The translations under genes and the position numbers were made by a program. From CBDFKB01 sp965248715 (GTDB lineage Bacteria; Pseudomonadota; Alphaproteobacteria; Rhizobiales; Rhizobiaceae), in assembly GCA_965248715.1 (NCBI GenBank), contig CBDFKB010000008.1, forward strand, positions 992,001 through 1,056,000: a DNA stretch of 64,000 nucleotides, in the 5' to 3' direction. This document shows positions 26,388 through 34,742 of the stretch, piece by piece. Positions within the stretch are counted from its first letter, which is position 1, and the number at the start of each line of letters is the position of its first letter. The notes beneath the pieces are model-generated. The model saw only the letters and a list, made by a program, of their open reading frames with translations. It did no database searches and had not been told where the DNA came from.

Positions 26388-27266
26388 TCAAACGATTGCG
26401 CGTCGATGGGCGATACGCTCGCGCTGCAATTGCCAGGCTGAGTGAAACAAGATTGCCACCAGCACGATGGTGCCGCCGGCCAAGGTGCGCTCGGACGGCA
26501 CTTCGGTGAAAATATACCAGACCCAAATTGGCGCCAGCACGGTCTCCAGCAAGTAGAACATCGCGGTCTGCGGTGCTGGAACATAGCGCGGCGTTAGCGC
26601 CAGGGCGAAAGAGGCGAACGGAATGACGATGGCCAGGTTGACCAGCAACCATTTTAGGTCGCCAGGCCAGGCGCTATAGGCAACAACCAGCGGCAGCGCA
26701 AACAGGCCGGACAAGGTACCGCCAAACGCTGGAGCAAGCGCCAAATTCTTGCCGCTTCTTCTGGTGCTGACGATTGCGATTGCCAATGACAACGCGGTGC
26801 CGAGTGCCATCAGATCGCCGAAAGTGGTGCCGCCGCCGAGACCATCACCGACGATCAGGCTAACCCCAAATATGGTGCTGATGATTGCCAGCCAGGTTAC
26901 CCGATCCGGCCGCTCGCCGATCAACAGCCATGCAAGCACCGCGGCGATCATAGGATTAAACGCCAATATGAACACGACTTTCGCGGTCGAAGTGTTGAAT
27001 ACCGCAAGGGCAAAAAAGATGCTGCCAATGCCGTAGCAGGTGCCGACCAATACGAAGTCCGGGTCCGCCAGCGGCTTGAGCGGAAAGCCGCTGCGTTCCT
27101 TCATCAAGCGCCAGATCACCAGTGACGTAATCAGCAATACCAAGCCTCGCGACACCATGAAGACAAATGGATCGGTAAGTGCCAGCCGGATTAATGGGAT
27201 GTCGAACGACAATAGCAGTCCGCCGGCTACCCCAAGCATGGTTCCGATTAATTGCTGCGATCTCAT
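26388..27266 (-). CDS. EamA/DMT family transporter
   Basis: The 292-residue membrane protein has about ten hydrophobic segments arranged as two EamA repeats (roughly 8-140 and 150-285), the drug/metabolite transporter fold. Conserved features include VFMVSRGLVLLITSLVIW and the second-repeat stretch AMFYLLETVLAPIWVW. Substrates in this superfamily range from amino acids to purines and cannot be assigned. The ATG at 27266 starts the first membrane repeat; longer upstream readings add charged sequence with no family support. It follows the BenE gene by 44 bp on the same strand, suggesting one transcript. Confidence 0.9.
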   Translation of the reverse strand: MRSQQLIGTMLGVAGGLLLSFDIPLIRLALTDPFVFMVSRGLVLLITSLVIWRLMKERSGFPLKPLADPDFVLVGTCYGIGSIFFALAVFNTSTAKVVFILAFNPMIAAVLAWLLIGERPDRVTWLAIISTIFGVSLIVGDGLGGGTTFGDLMALGTALSLAIAIVSTRRSGKNLALAPAFGGTLSGLFALPLVVAYSAWPGDLKWLLVNLAIVIPFASFALALTPRYVPAPQTAMFYLLETVLAPIWVWYIFTEVPSERTLAGGTIVLVAILFHSAWQLQRERIAHRRAIV

Positions 27267-27310
27267 GCCAATATTGTCCAATGATGCCGCCGACCGCCGC
27301 CGGCAATCGA

Positions 27311-28480
27311 TCAACCGTCTTTTTTGCCGGCGAGTTTGGTCACGAACACCATCGCCAGGCCGGCGGCAAGCCCCCAAAACGCGCTGCCGATGCCAAGAAA
27401 TGATAGACCCGACGATGCCACCACGAAGGTGATAGCAGCGGCAATTCTTGTATCGGCTTGCAAAAGTGCGGCGCTAAGCGAGTTTGCAAAGGCGCCAATA
27501 AGGGCCAGACCCGCGACCGCAGTAATTAGTACCGGCGGCGCGGCGGCGACAATTGTGGCAATCGCGCCGGCCAGCAGACCAAACAGTAAGTACACCGCGC
27601 CGCATACCACCGATGCCCAATAACGCCGCGCCGGATCGCGATGAGCGTCGGGCCCGGCACATATGGCAGCGGTGATTGCCGCCAAATTGACAGCGTGGCC
27701 GCCGAATGGCGCTGAGGTAATGGCGTAGAGCCCGGTGGTGGCAAACAACGGGCCGGCATTAGGTTCGTAGCCATGGGCTTTTAGCACCGCCACCCCCGGC
27801 ACATTTTGCGATGCCATGGTAACCAGGAACAGCGGAATGGCGATTGAAATGATCGCAGCAACTGAGAATTCTGGCCAGATCAGTACCGGGGCGGGAAACA
27901 ATTCGGTGATCTGACCAGCGCTTTCGCCGCTAATCCAGACCGCCACCAGTGCGGCCAACATTGCCGCCGGTGCTGCGTAGAGGCGCTTGAAAACAAAAAA
28001 CCCGAGCCAGATTAAAATTACCGCCCCGGCGATTGCTGGAATTTCGCCCATCGCCTTAACCGGGCCAAGACAAAAGGTTACCAGTACCCCGGCCAGCATC
28101 GCATTTGCGATCGATGCCGGAATGGTAGCAACGGCGCGGCCAATCGGTTTCCACAATCCGGCAGCGGTCAACAACATACCGCTCACCAAAAAAGCGCCAA
28201 CCGCTGCGGCAAATCCGCCATCTGGCGCACCGGTGGTCACCAACAACGCCGCCCCCGGTGTCGACCAGGCGACGCTGATCGGTTGCTTGGTCCATAAACT
28301 TAAATGAATGCCCGCGACCCCCATCGTGATCGTGACCGCAAACAGGCCCGATGCCGCTTCGGCCGGGCTGGCGCCAGCTGCGCCTAGCCCTTGCAGAACG
28401 ATCGGAAATGCGCTGACGAACCCGACAATGGCGGCGATTATGCCTGCACTGGCCGCCTGAAAGGAAAAGCTGCTTGGCAT
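27311..28480 (-). CDS. BenE family (benzoate/H+ symporter-like) transporter
   Basis: The 389-residue, very hydrophobic protein has about 12 membrane segments. It has motifs of the BenE family (GFVSAFPIVLQGLGAAGASP, SVAWSTPGAALLVTTGA, FGGHAVNLAAITAAICAGPDA). The family imports benzoate or related carboxylates with protons. I chose the ATG at 28480; an upstream GTG near 28522 would read out of a repeat element. No benzoate catabolic genes are nearby, so the true substrate is open. Directly upstream lies an R2 repeat split by a MITE, which may affect its promoter. Confidence 0.9.
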   Translation of the reverse strand: MPSSFSFQAASAGIIAAIVGFVSAFPIVLQGLGAAGASPAEAASGLFAVTITMGVAGIHLSLWTKQPISVAWSTPGAALLVTTGAPDGGFAAAVGAFLVSGMLLTAAGLWKPIGRAVATIPASIANAMLAGVLVTFCLGPVKAMGEIPAIAGAVILIWLGFFVFKRLYAAPAAMLAALVAVWISGESAGQITELFPAPVLIWPEFSVAAIISIAIPLFLVTMASQNVPGVAVLKAHGYEPNAGPLFATTGLYAITSAPFGGHAVNLAAITAAICAGPDAHRDPARRYWASVVCGAVYLLFGLLAGAIATIVAAAPPVLITAVAGLALIGAFANSLSAALLQADTRIAAAITFVVASSGLSFLGIGSAFWGLAAGLAMVFVTKLAGKKDG

Positions 28481-28505
28481 GAAATTGCTTGCCCATCCGA
28501 CAGCG

Positions 28506-28758
28506 CTAGCGCTTGTCACCAAGCGTTGGAATAGCTTCGTCGCGTTATCTGAGCACCTCTAAAAACCCTTCTTTTGGGTCCTGGGAGCAATTTTTCGTTT
28601 CTGCGTTCCTCAAATATTTCAACATATTATCCGGTACTCGAAACTTCAAAATCACACCCAGCCCAACAAAATCGAGGGTTTTTAGAGGTGCTCATCTCTT
28701 TGTTTATGCCTGTCATTTTTCCCAAAACCGGCACCCACTTTTGGGTGACACGCTCTAG
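28506..28758 (-). repeat. R2 element interrupted by a 143-bp MITE
   Basis: The two halves of an R2 element (28506-28550 and 28694-28758) flank a MITE. Deleting 28551-28697 restores the normal sequence CGCGTTATCTCTTTGTTTATG seen in uninterrupted copies such as 55286-55391. Outer boundaries are CTAG at both ends. The first hairpin belongs to the Y1 type (CCCAAAA / TTTTGGG inner stem). Confidence 0.9.
28551..28693 (+). mobile_element. 143-bp MITE, copy 2 (nested in an R2 element)
   Basis: Perfect 19-bp terminal inverted repeats GAGCACCTCTAAAAACCCT bound exactly 143 bp. The 4-bp sequence ATCT is duplicated on either side (28547-28550 and 28694-28697), while uninterrupted R2 copies have ATCT once. 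This shows the insertion event directly. No open reading frame of note is inside, so it depends on a transposase elsewhere. Confidence 0.93.
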
Positions 28759-28858
28759 ATCGCGCCTCTATGAGGAAGAAGCTATGTGGCCTGTTCGTTC
28801 AGGGGCGTCAAGGCGAAGAAACCAAATAGCCGGGTAGGGCAGGGACTACGGGCCGGGC

Positions 28859-30130
28859 CTATTGCAACGCCAGTTCCTGGGCGCCATCGCGGTGGTAGAT
28901 ATCGTCGCGGAATTGCACCACGCCGCCGGCACTCGACCAGGCGGAAACATAGGTGAAATAGACCGGCACCGGCTCTAGCAACTCGACGTCGATGCGTTCG
29001 CCAGACTCGATGACCGCCTCGATTGCCCGGCGATCCCAGCCCTCGGTATCTTTGGCCAACCAAGTGATGAGATCGCGCACATTTTGCACCCGAACACAGC
29101 CCGATGATTCGAACCGCAATAATTTGCCGAAGACGCTTTGCTGCGGTGTGTCGTGCATATAGACCGCGTGCGGGTTAGGGAAATTGATCTTGACCGAACC
29201 CATGGCGTTGATCTTGCCCGGCTCCTGGCGAAAGCGATAGTTCAGCGCCTCATCGGTATTCCAGTCGATGGCCGCCGGATCAAGCTCGCTATTGTCGGGG
29301 GCGAAAATGCGGATCTTGTTGCGCTCCATGTATTTCGGGTCCCGCTGCATTAGCGGGATCAGGTCTTTTTTGACGATCGAAACCGGTGCAGTCCAATAGG
29401 GATTGAGATTGAGCTGGTAAATTTTGGAATTCAAGATTGGGGTTTGTCGGTCGATTTTACCGACGATTGCGGTGTGCCGGCCAACCACGCGCTCATATTC
29501 CACCGCCTCGATCTGGGCGGCCGGGATGTTGACCATCACATAGCGGTCGCCAAGAAAGCCGGACATGGAGCGCAGGCGCACCAAATTGGTCTCCAACTGG
29601 CCAAGCCTAACGCTCGCCGGAACATTCATGGTTGCAAACGTGTAACGCCCGACTACACCGTCGTCTGGCAGACCGTGCCGGCGTTGAAACCGCTTTACCG
29701 CAGACTCGACGTAGGAATCAAAGGTCTCCGAGAACCCGGCATCAGGGGCCAAATCACCACTGATCACCAAGCGCTTGCGCATGATCGAGACCGCGCTGCC
29801 GCTCGATGCTAATTTCAGCTTGTTGCCGGCCGGCACCACCGGCCAGCCGCGATTGGCAACCAGTTTATTGTATTCGCGGATCGCTAGTTCAATGAATTGT
29901 GGGGTTTGCGGCGAAAAGATCGGGACGGTGGTTTCGGTCTCGTTGCGCCCGGCGTTGCGCGCATCGAACTGCTCCATCCATGCCCCGTGTTTGCGGTTTT
30001 TCAGGATCAAGTCGATCGGGTTTTTGCCCGCCGCCAGGGCGGGAGCAGCAACGCCGCCGGCGGCAAGCGAAGCGATGCCGCCAAGCACCGTCCTTCTTGT
30101 CAAAATGCCGGTATTTCGATCTGTTCCCAT
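28859..30130 (-). CDS. L,D-transpeptidase with peptidoglycan-binding domain, Tat-exported
   Basis: The 423-residue protein begins with a twin-arginine signal (TRRTVLGG, then a hydrophobic stretch to about residue 34). A PG_binding_1 domain lies near 105-165 (VESAVKRFQRRHGLPDDGVVG). The YkuD catalytic domain has His326 in YMHDTPQQ and Cys345 in ESSGCVRVQN. It forms 3-3 cross-links in peptidoglycan or attaches proteins to it (YcbB-like architecture). Upstream on the same strand, beyond an R1 repeat array, lies an LdtR-type MarR regulator, whose relatives control L,D-transpeptidase genes. That pairing supports a cell-wall stress role. Confidence 0.93.
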   Translation of the reverse strand: MGTDRNTGILTRRTVLGGIASLAAGGVAAPALAAGKNPIDLILKNRKHGAWMEQFDARNAGRNETETTVPIFSPQTPQFIELAIREYNKLVANRGWPVVPAGNKLKLASSGSAVSIMRKRLVISGDLAPDAGFSETFDSYVESAVKRFQRRHGLPDDGVVGRYTFATMNVPASVRLGQLETNLVRLRSMSGFLGDRYVMVNIPAAQIEAVEYERVVGRHTAIVGKIDRQTPILNSKIYQLNLNPYWTAPVSIVKKDLIPLMQRDPKYMERNKIRIFAPDNSELDPAAIDWNTDEALNYRFRQEPGKINAMGSVKINFPNPHAVYMHDTPQQSVFGKLLRFESSGCVRVQNVRDLITWLAKDTEGWDRRAIEAVIESGERIDVELLEPVPVYFTYVSAWSSAGGVVQFRDDIYHRDGAQELALQ

Positions 30131-30410
30131 GTTCGCATCCGATGCCTGTCAATCCCACGCCCACGTCCAGATAAGCCCTGCGGCGCGAACGGGCAACCCA
30201 TTTGCGCTATTGTCGCCTAAAGTTGAAAGAAACCATCAAGCGATTGTTACGCTAATTATGCTTTATGTAGTTTTAACAGGTCAATTTTGGCCATATTCCG
30301 GCGCTCGCGGTTTAAGAGCCGCGACAGACACGAAGAACCCGGCCTTGCAGCCGGGCTTCGAAACATTCAAATGTTCATTTTGGTTCTGTTGTAATTCAGG
30401 ATTTGGCCAT

Positions 30411-30450
30411 ATTAGGAACGGACAGGATGGATTAGGAACGGACAGGATGG
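30411..30450. repeat. Two tandem 20-bp repeats
   Basis: The 20-bp sequence ATTAGGAACGGACAGGATGG occurs twice back to back (30411-30430 and 30431-30450). It sits at the boundary of a truncated MITE fragment and may be a by-product of a rearrangement. Confidence 0.9.
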
Positions 30451-30452
30451 AT

Positions 30453-30505
30453 TTCGCGCCTTGCCAGCGGTCAATTGGGCCACGCCGGCGCCATAACCAT
30501 AATTG
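30453..30505. mobile_element. Fragment of the IS427-type MITE
   Basis: About 53 bp match the inner right end of the MITE at 6444-6809 (TTTCGCGCCTTGCCAGCGG and GCCACGCCGGCGCCA and CATAATTG). The terminal bases that would contain the end of the inverted repeat are lost and replaced by the junction to the R1 array. Confidence 0.8.
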
Positions 30506-30509
30506 CCCA

Positions 30510-30933
30510 CTAGATTCAATATCTTGCTAGTGGTTCTTTTGTTGCCAAGATTTGCAAACCTAAGTGTTGCAACGGGACGCAAATGTTAGAATCGAACCAC
30601 TAGTGGAATGAATTTGACATTTGGTACCCATTTGCAGCATCGTCGTTTGTCAAATGTCAAATTTAAAAATTCCACTAGATTCAATATCTTGCTAGTGGTT
30701 CTTTTGATTCCAAGATTTGCAAACCTAAGTGTTGCAACGGGGCGCAAATGTTAGAATCGAACCACTAGTGGAATGAATTTGACATTTGGTACCCATTTGC
30801 AGCATCGTCGTTTGTCAAATGTCAAATTTAAAAATTCCACTAGATTCAATATCTTGCTAGTGGTTCTTTTGATTCCAAGATTTGCAAACCTAAGTGTTGC
30901 AACGGGACGCAAATGTTGGAATCGAACCACTAG
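30510..30933 (-). repeat. R1 repeat array (two and a half units, reverse orientation)
   Basis: CTAG tetranucleotides at 30510, 30527, 30600, 30675, 30692, 30764, 30840, 30857 and 30930 divide the region into alternating R1 hairpin modules with ATTCAATATCTTG linkers. Read on the plus strand the order is A-B-A-B-A. The terminal CTAG supplies the TAG stop codon of the regulator gene at 30930-31442. Nothing else is recognised in 30131-30409. Confidence 0.92.
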
Positions 30934-31442
30934 AGGCGATACAATATCTGATCGGTCCAAAAACGCTCCAAACGTTGCAGCGATTTGTTCATCTGTTCGA
31001 AATCATCGCCATTGATACCACCTACCGGGATAATAGACCCAACTTGGCGCTCATAAAGGTCGGCGACGATGTTGGCGACTTTCGAGCCCTTTTCGGTCAG
31101 GCTTATGCGAACCGAACGCCGATCGACCCTGGAACGCTGGTGATTGATGTAGCCCTGATCCACCAGCTTCTTGAGATTGTAGGACACATTCGAACCCAGA
31201 TAGTAGCCGCGTGATCGCAATTCGCCCGCCGTCAGTTCTAAAGAACCGATGTTAAACAGTAGCAATGCTTGCACGGCATTAATGTCGCCGCGTCCTTGAC
31301 GTTCGAATTCGTCCTTAATGACGTCTAGCAAACGGCGGTGCAGCCGTTCAACCAATGTCAACGTTTCCATATATAGCGGACGGATATCTGTGTCGATGGT
31401 TGGCTCAATAGCCTCTCCGGCCATTTCTGCAGAAATATTCAT
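30930..31442 (-). CDS. ldtR: MarR family winged-helix regulator, LdtR-type
   Basis: The 170-residue regulator has a winged helix-turn-helix with the highly conserved ELTAGELRSRGYYLGSNVSY and NLKKLVDQGYINHQRSRVDR segments. These match LdtR, an alphaproteobacterial MarR protein known to control an L,D-transpeptidase gene and envelope stress tolerance in Liberibacter and Sinorhizobium. The ATG at 31442 has GGAGAGG upstream. Reading further 5' on the minus strand gives only out-of-family sequence. The stop codon TAG coincides with the CTAG edge of the R1 array. An L,D-transpeptidase gene lies 800 bp downstream on the same strand, the likely target. Confidence 0.88.
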   Translation of the reverse strand: MNISAEMAGEAIEPTIDTDIRPLYMETLTLVERLHRRLLDVIKDEFERQGRGDINAVQALLLFNIGSLELTAGELRSRGYYLGSNVSYNLKKLVDQGYINHQRSRVDRRSVRISLTEKGSKVANIVADLYERQVGSIIPVGGINGDDFEQMNKSLQRLERFWTDQILYRL

Positions 31443-31612
31443 TTTTAGCCTCTCCGTTGCCGCGGGTCGTTGATTTTTTTTGTTTCCCACGCACAACCAA
31501 CCATAAAGGCATCTGATAAAATTCGAATTAAGCGGAAGGATTAATGCTCGGTTACAGAAAGCCGGCAAATTGTACAAACCTGCATAAAACAAAGGTTTTT
31601 TGGGGTTCACGT

Positions 31613-32023
31613 TTACTTTTTGTTGGCCATGCGGGCGAGAACTAGACGAAAAAGCAACACTACAAGCAGGGACGAAAAATGGAAGACCACCAAGGTAGTG
31701 TCGGCCCCAAACAACTCCGGCATCGCCCCATGCATCACGGTTTGGCAGGCGATGGTGATGAACCAGACCACATAACCCCACGAAACCAGCGTCCAAAGAC
31801 CAACAGCGGTCACTGGCAGCAATACGGCCAGGATTGCCGACATCGCCTGCCAATGCGGCGACATGGTATCGAAACGGAATTCCGCGCCTTCGAAAATTCC
31901 GATTAGCCGCATCCAGTATTGGATCGTATATGCGAGGAAAAACAGCGCCAGCATGCGCATCAGCACCGTGTAAAACAATTGCGCTATCATAACCTCGCGC
32001 GGAATTTCGGCTTTTTGGTTCAT
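31613..32023 (-). CDS. DUF6163 family inner-membrane protein
   Basis: The 136-residue protein has four predicted membrane segments (starting near LFYTVLMRMLALFFLAYTI and ending LVVLLFRLVLA). Its place between an LdtR-type regulator and hemB is where the alphaproteobacterial DUF6163 family is typically found. No catalytic motif is visible. I chose the ATG at 32023 (MNQKAEIPREV); an in-frame start at 32098 would add 25 residues with no clear support. It precedes ldtR on the same strand by 170 bp. Function unknown; involvement in envelope homeostasis is a context-based guess. Confidence 0.75.
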   Translation of the reverse strand: MNQKAEIPREVMIAQLFYTVLMRMLALFFLAYTIQYWMRLIGIFEGAEFRFDTMSPHWQAMSAILAVLLPVTAVGLWTLVSWGYVVWFITIACQTVMHGAMPELFGADTTLVVFHFSSLLVVLLFRLVLARMANKK

Positions 32024-32174
32024 GTTGCTCGCATTTAATGGCAAGAGCCCTTTTAGTAGGCCCACGACTATCTCCCGGCAAGCGCGTAAACAAGGCACGC
32101 CGCTGCCGCTTCATTCGCGTCAAAGGCCATGCTAGCATCCATTTCAATCGCGAATTGGCTTGGGATTTGGCAAC

Positions 32175-33182
32175 ATGAAGCGAACCGTAGACGAAATCAC
32201 CGGAGGGCGGCGTATGCGCCGCAATCGGCGCTTTGATTGGTCCAGGCGCATGGTGGCTGAAAATATTCTAACGGTGGACGATCTGATTTTGCCGATCTTC
32301 CTGACCGAGGGCGACGATCACTGCGAACCGGTTTCGGCAATGCCCGGTATCGAACGCTATTCGGTTGACCGCGCCGCGAAATTGGCGGCCGAGGCGGCGG
32401 CGCTCGGTATTCCAGCGGTGGCGACATTTCCTAATGTCCCGCAGGCGCTGCGCGATGTTACCGGTTCCAACATCCTGTCGGTCGACAATTTGATCAATCA
32501 AGCAACCCGGGCGATCAAGCACGCGGCACCTGGTATCGGCGTGATCACCGATGCCGCCCTCGATCCGTTTACCAGCCACGGCCATGACGGCGTGTTGCAC
32601 GACGGCATCATCGTCAATGACCAAAGCGTTGCCGTGATCGCGGAGGCTGCGGTTATGCAGGCGGATGCTGGCTCTGACATCATCGCCCCTTCCGACATGA
32701 TGGACGGGCGTATCGGCGCCATTCGCGATGCGCTCGACGCCACTGGGCACAGCGATGTTGCCATCCTTTCCTATGCTGCCAAATATGCTTCGGCATTTTA
32801 CGGCCCGTACCGCGAAGCGGTTGGCACCGATGCGACCCTGAAGGGTGACAAGCGGACCTATTATGTCGACCCGGCCAATAGCGACGAGGCGCTGCGCGAG
32901 ACCGAGCTTGATCTCGAAGAAGGCGCTGACATGGTGATGGTCAAACCGGGGTTGCCTTATTTGGATATCGTGCGCCGGGTCAAAGACAGTTTCCAGGTGC
33001 CGACCTTTGCCTATCAGGTATCTGGCGAATATTCGATGATCATGGCCGCCGCCGACAATGGCTGGATCGATGGCGAACGGGCGATGATGGAAAGCCTGTT
33101 GGCGTTCAAGCGGGCCGGTTGTGACGGTATTTTGACTTATTTCGCCATGCGGGCTGCCAAAAAACTGACTGAACGCTGCTGA
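32175..33182 (+). CDS. hemB: Delta-aminolevulinic acid dehydratase (porphobilinogen synthase)
   Basis: The 335-residue enzyme condenses two 5-aminolevulinate molecules to porphobilinogen in haem synthesis. Schiff-base lysines are Lys203 in LSYAAKYAS and Lys257 in VMVKPGLPY. The metal-site loop reads DAALDPFTSHGHDG, lacking the cysteines of zinc-dependent enzymes, so it belongs to the Mg/K-type typical of alphaproteobacteria. I chose the ATG at 32175 over a TTG at 32160. It is divergent from the DUF6163 gene and heads a rightward run with the RDD protein, bpt and glyA. Confidence 0.97.
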   Translation: MKRTVDEITGGRRMRRNRRFDWSRRMVAENILTVDDLILPIFLTEGDDHCEPVSAMPGIERYSVDRAAKLAAEAAALGIPAVATFPNVPQALRDVTGSNILSVDNLINQATRAIKHAAPGIGVITDAALDPFTSHGHDGVLHDGIIVNDQSVAVIAEAAVMQADAGSDIIAPSDMMDGRIGAIRDALDATGHSDVAILSYAAKYASAFYGPYREAVGTDATLKGDKRTYYVDPANSDEALRETELDLEEGADMVMVKPGLPYLDIVRRVKDSFQVPTFAYQVSGEYSMIMAAADNGWIDGERAMMESLLAFKRAGCDGILTYFAMRAAKKLTERC

Positions 33183-33256
33183 CCGCGGCCAAGCCGCGTC
33201 GCATTGAAATAACCATATTCGATCCCCAACTCCTGAATATGCAACGGAGTGAACGG

Positions 33257-33727
33257 ATGACTGATTTTGATGACCCCAGCGCTTTTGAGCCAGGGCCAGA
33301 AGCGCTTGAAAATGTACGCACACGGCGTGTGCTGGCATTTGTGGTCGACTATCTCATCGTATTGTTGTTGTGCCTGCCGGCCGCGCTGATCATATTTTTT
33401 CTTGGCATATTCACCTTCGGCCTAGCTTGGGCGCTCTATTTCGTGCTGCCGCTGGCAACTGCGGTCTGTTATTTGGCGCTAACCCTTGGCGGTTCCCGTC
33501 AGGCGACCGTCGGCATGGCGATGTTCTCGATCATTCTCAAACGCGACGGTGGCCATTTTGTTGGCCCAGGGTTCGCGGTGTTGCACGGGCTGCTGTTTTG
33601 GGCGCTGCATGTCACGTTGACGCCATTGTTGTTGGTGGTCTCGCTGTTTGCGGTTAACAAGCGGCTGTTGCACGACATATTGCTTGGAGCCACGGTGGTT
33701 CGGGGCGACCAGCAATTGCGCGAATGA
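33257..33727 (+). CDS. RDD family membrane protein
   Basis: The 156-residue protein contains the RDD signature (RTRRVLAFVVDYLIVLLLCL, with conserved Arg and Asp) and three or four membrane segments. GSRQATVGMAMFSIILKRDG matches the family's central motif. RDD proteins are small inner-membrane proteins, some linked to transport or ion homeostasis. The ATG at 33257 has CGGAG at the right distance. It follows hemB by 74 bp, the usual alphaproteobacterial neighbour. Confidence 0.9.
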   Translation: MTDFDDPSAFEPGPEALENVRTRRVLAFVVDYLIVLLLCLPAALIIFFLGIFTFGLAWALYFVLPLATAVCYLALTLGGSRQATVGMAMFSIILKRDGGHFVGPGFAVLHGLLFWALHVTLTPLLLVVSLFAVNKRLLHDILLGATVVRGDQQLRE

Positions 33728-33811
33728 TTATCTTTTGTTCGCAAAGCAATATGTCATCTTGAGCTTTTATCGTCATTCCCGTAGTCTTTCGCGGCTTGGG
33801 AACGTTTGATC

Positions 33812-34558
33812 ATGACCCGTCACTCGCTAGACACGCCCCAGTTCTATCTCACCGCTCCCGCTCCCTGTCCGTATCTCAAGGGCATGGTCGAGCGTAAAGT
33901 GTTTACCCATCTGGTTGGTCAAAAGGCCGGCCAGGTAAACGATATGCTGACCCAAGGCGGCTTCCGGCGCTCGCAAAACATTGCCTATAGGCCGGCTTGC
34001 GAGAATTGCCGCGCCTGTACTTCGGTCCGCATTAGGGTCGGAGAATTCGCGCCGACTCGTTCACAAAAGCGGATTACGAAAAAGAATCGCGACCTGGTCG
34101 GCGAAATCTTACCGCCGATCCCGACCTCGGATCAGTATGGAATGTTTCGCGGTTATCTCGATGATCGCCACTCTGAAGGCGGCATGGCCGATATGACCAT
34201 GCTCGACTACGCGATGATGGTTGAAGACACCCATGTAGAAACCTGCATGATTGAATATCGCGGCCGCGGGCCGGATACTGCTATCAACGGCAAAGGTGCG
34301 GGCCCCTTGCTTGCTGCCTCGCTCACCGACCGGCTCGGCAATGGGTTGTCGATGGTCTACAGCTTCTTTGACCCGGAATTCGCGGAGCGCAGCCTTGGCA
34401 CCCACATGATACTCGACCACATCGAGCGGGCCCGGCGATTGGGCCTGCCATATCTCTATCTAGGTTATTGGGTGCCGGGTTCGGTGAAAATGGACTACAA
34501 GATTTGCTTTCGACCGCAAGAGCACCTGGAAGCCGATGGATGGGTCGGCAAAGACTGA
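33812..34558 (+). CDS. bpt: Aspartate/glutamate leucyltransferase (arginyltransferase family)
   Basis: The 248-residue aminoacyl-tRNA-protein transferase attaches Leu from Leu-tRNA to N-terminal Asp or Glu, feeding proteins into the N-degron/ClpAP route. The N-terminal Cys-rich segment RPACENCRACTSVRIRVGEF and the C-terminal SFFDPEFAERSLGTHMILD, with YLGYWVPGSVKMDYKICFRP, are diagnostic of Bpt/Ate. Cys-x-x-Cys is intact. The start at 33812 matches the usual N-terminus before PQFYLTAPAPCPYL. Located between the RDD gene and glyA, its common place in this group. Confidence 0.95.
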   Translation: MTRHSLDTPQFYLTAPAPCPYLKGMVERKVFTHLVGQKAGQVNDMLTQGGFRRSQNIAYRPACENCRACTSVRIRVGEFAPTRSQKRITKKNRDLVGEILPPIPTSDQYGMFRGYLDDRHSEGGMADMTMLDYAMMVEDTHVETCMIEYRGRGPDTAINGKGAGPLLAASLTDRLGNGLSMVYSFFDPEFAERSLGTHMILDHIERARRLGLPYLYLGYWVPGSVKMDYKICFRPQEHLEADGWVGKD

Positions 34559-34742
34559 ATGGTAACAATCCCGGCGCCTATTGCTATGACCGAGCGTCGC
34601 ACCGGCCGCAAAACGGCTAGTGTAATAATTGGCGTTATGATAGTCCGCCGTTCTCAATCATGTGCCCCAGCGCCGTATCTACCCAAATAGAAACAGTTTG
34701 GGCGGCGGTAGCGCTAATCGTCAAGCGACAGGAATGAATTTC

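Noticed and set aside
30930..32147. 405-codon reading of the regulator including upstream sequence
   Set aside because: Only the last 170 codons match the LdtR family; the ATG at 31442 has a strong ribosome-binding site, and the upstream part overlaps the DUF6163 gene in another frame.
34559..34742. Glycine or other riboswitch in the glyA leader
   Set aside because: No conserved aptamer core could be recognised by eye; short hairpins there are not specific.
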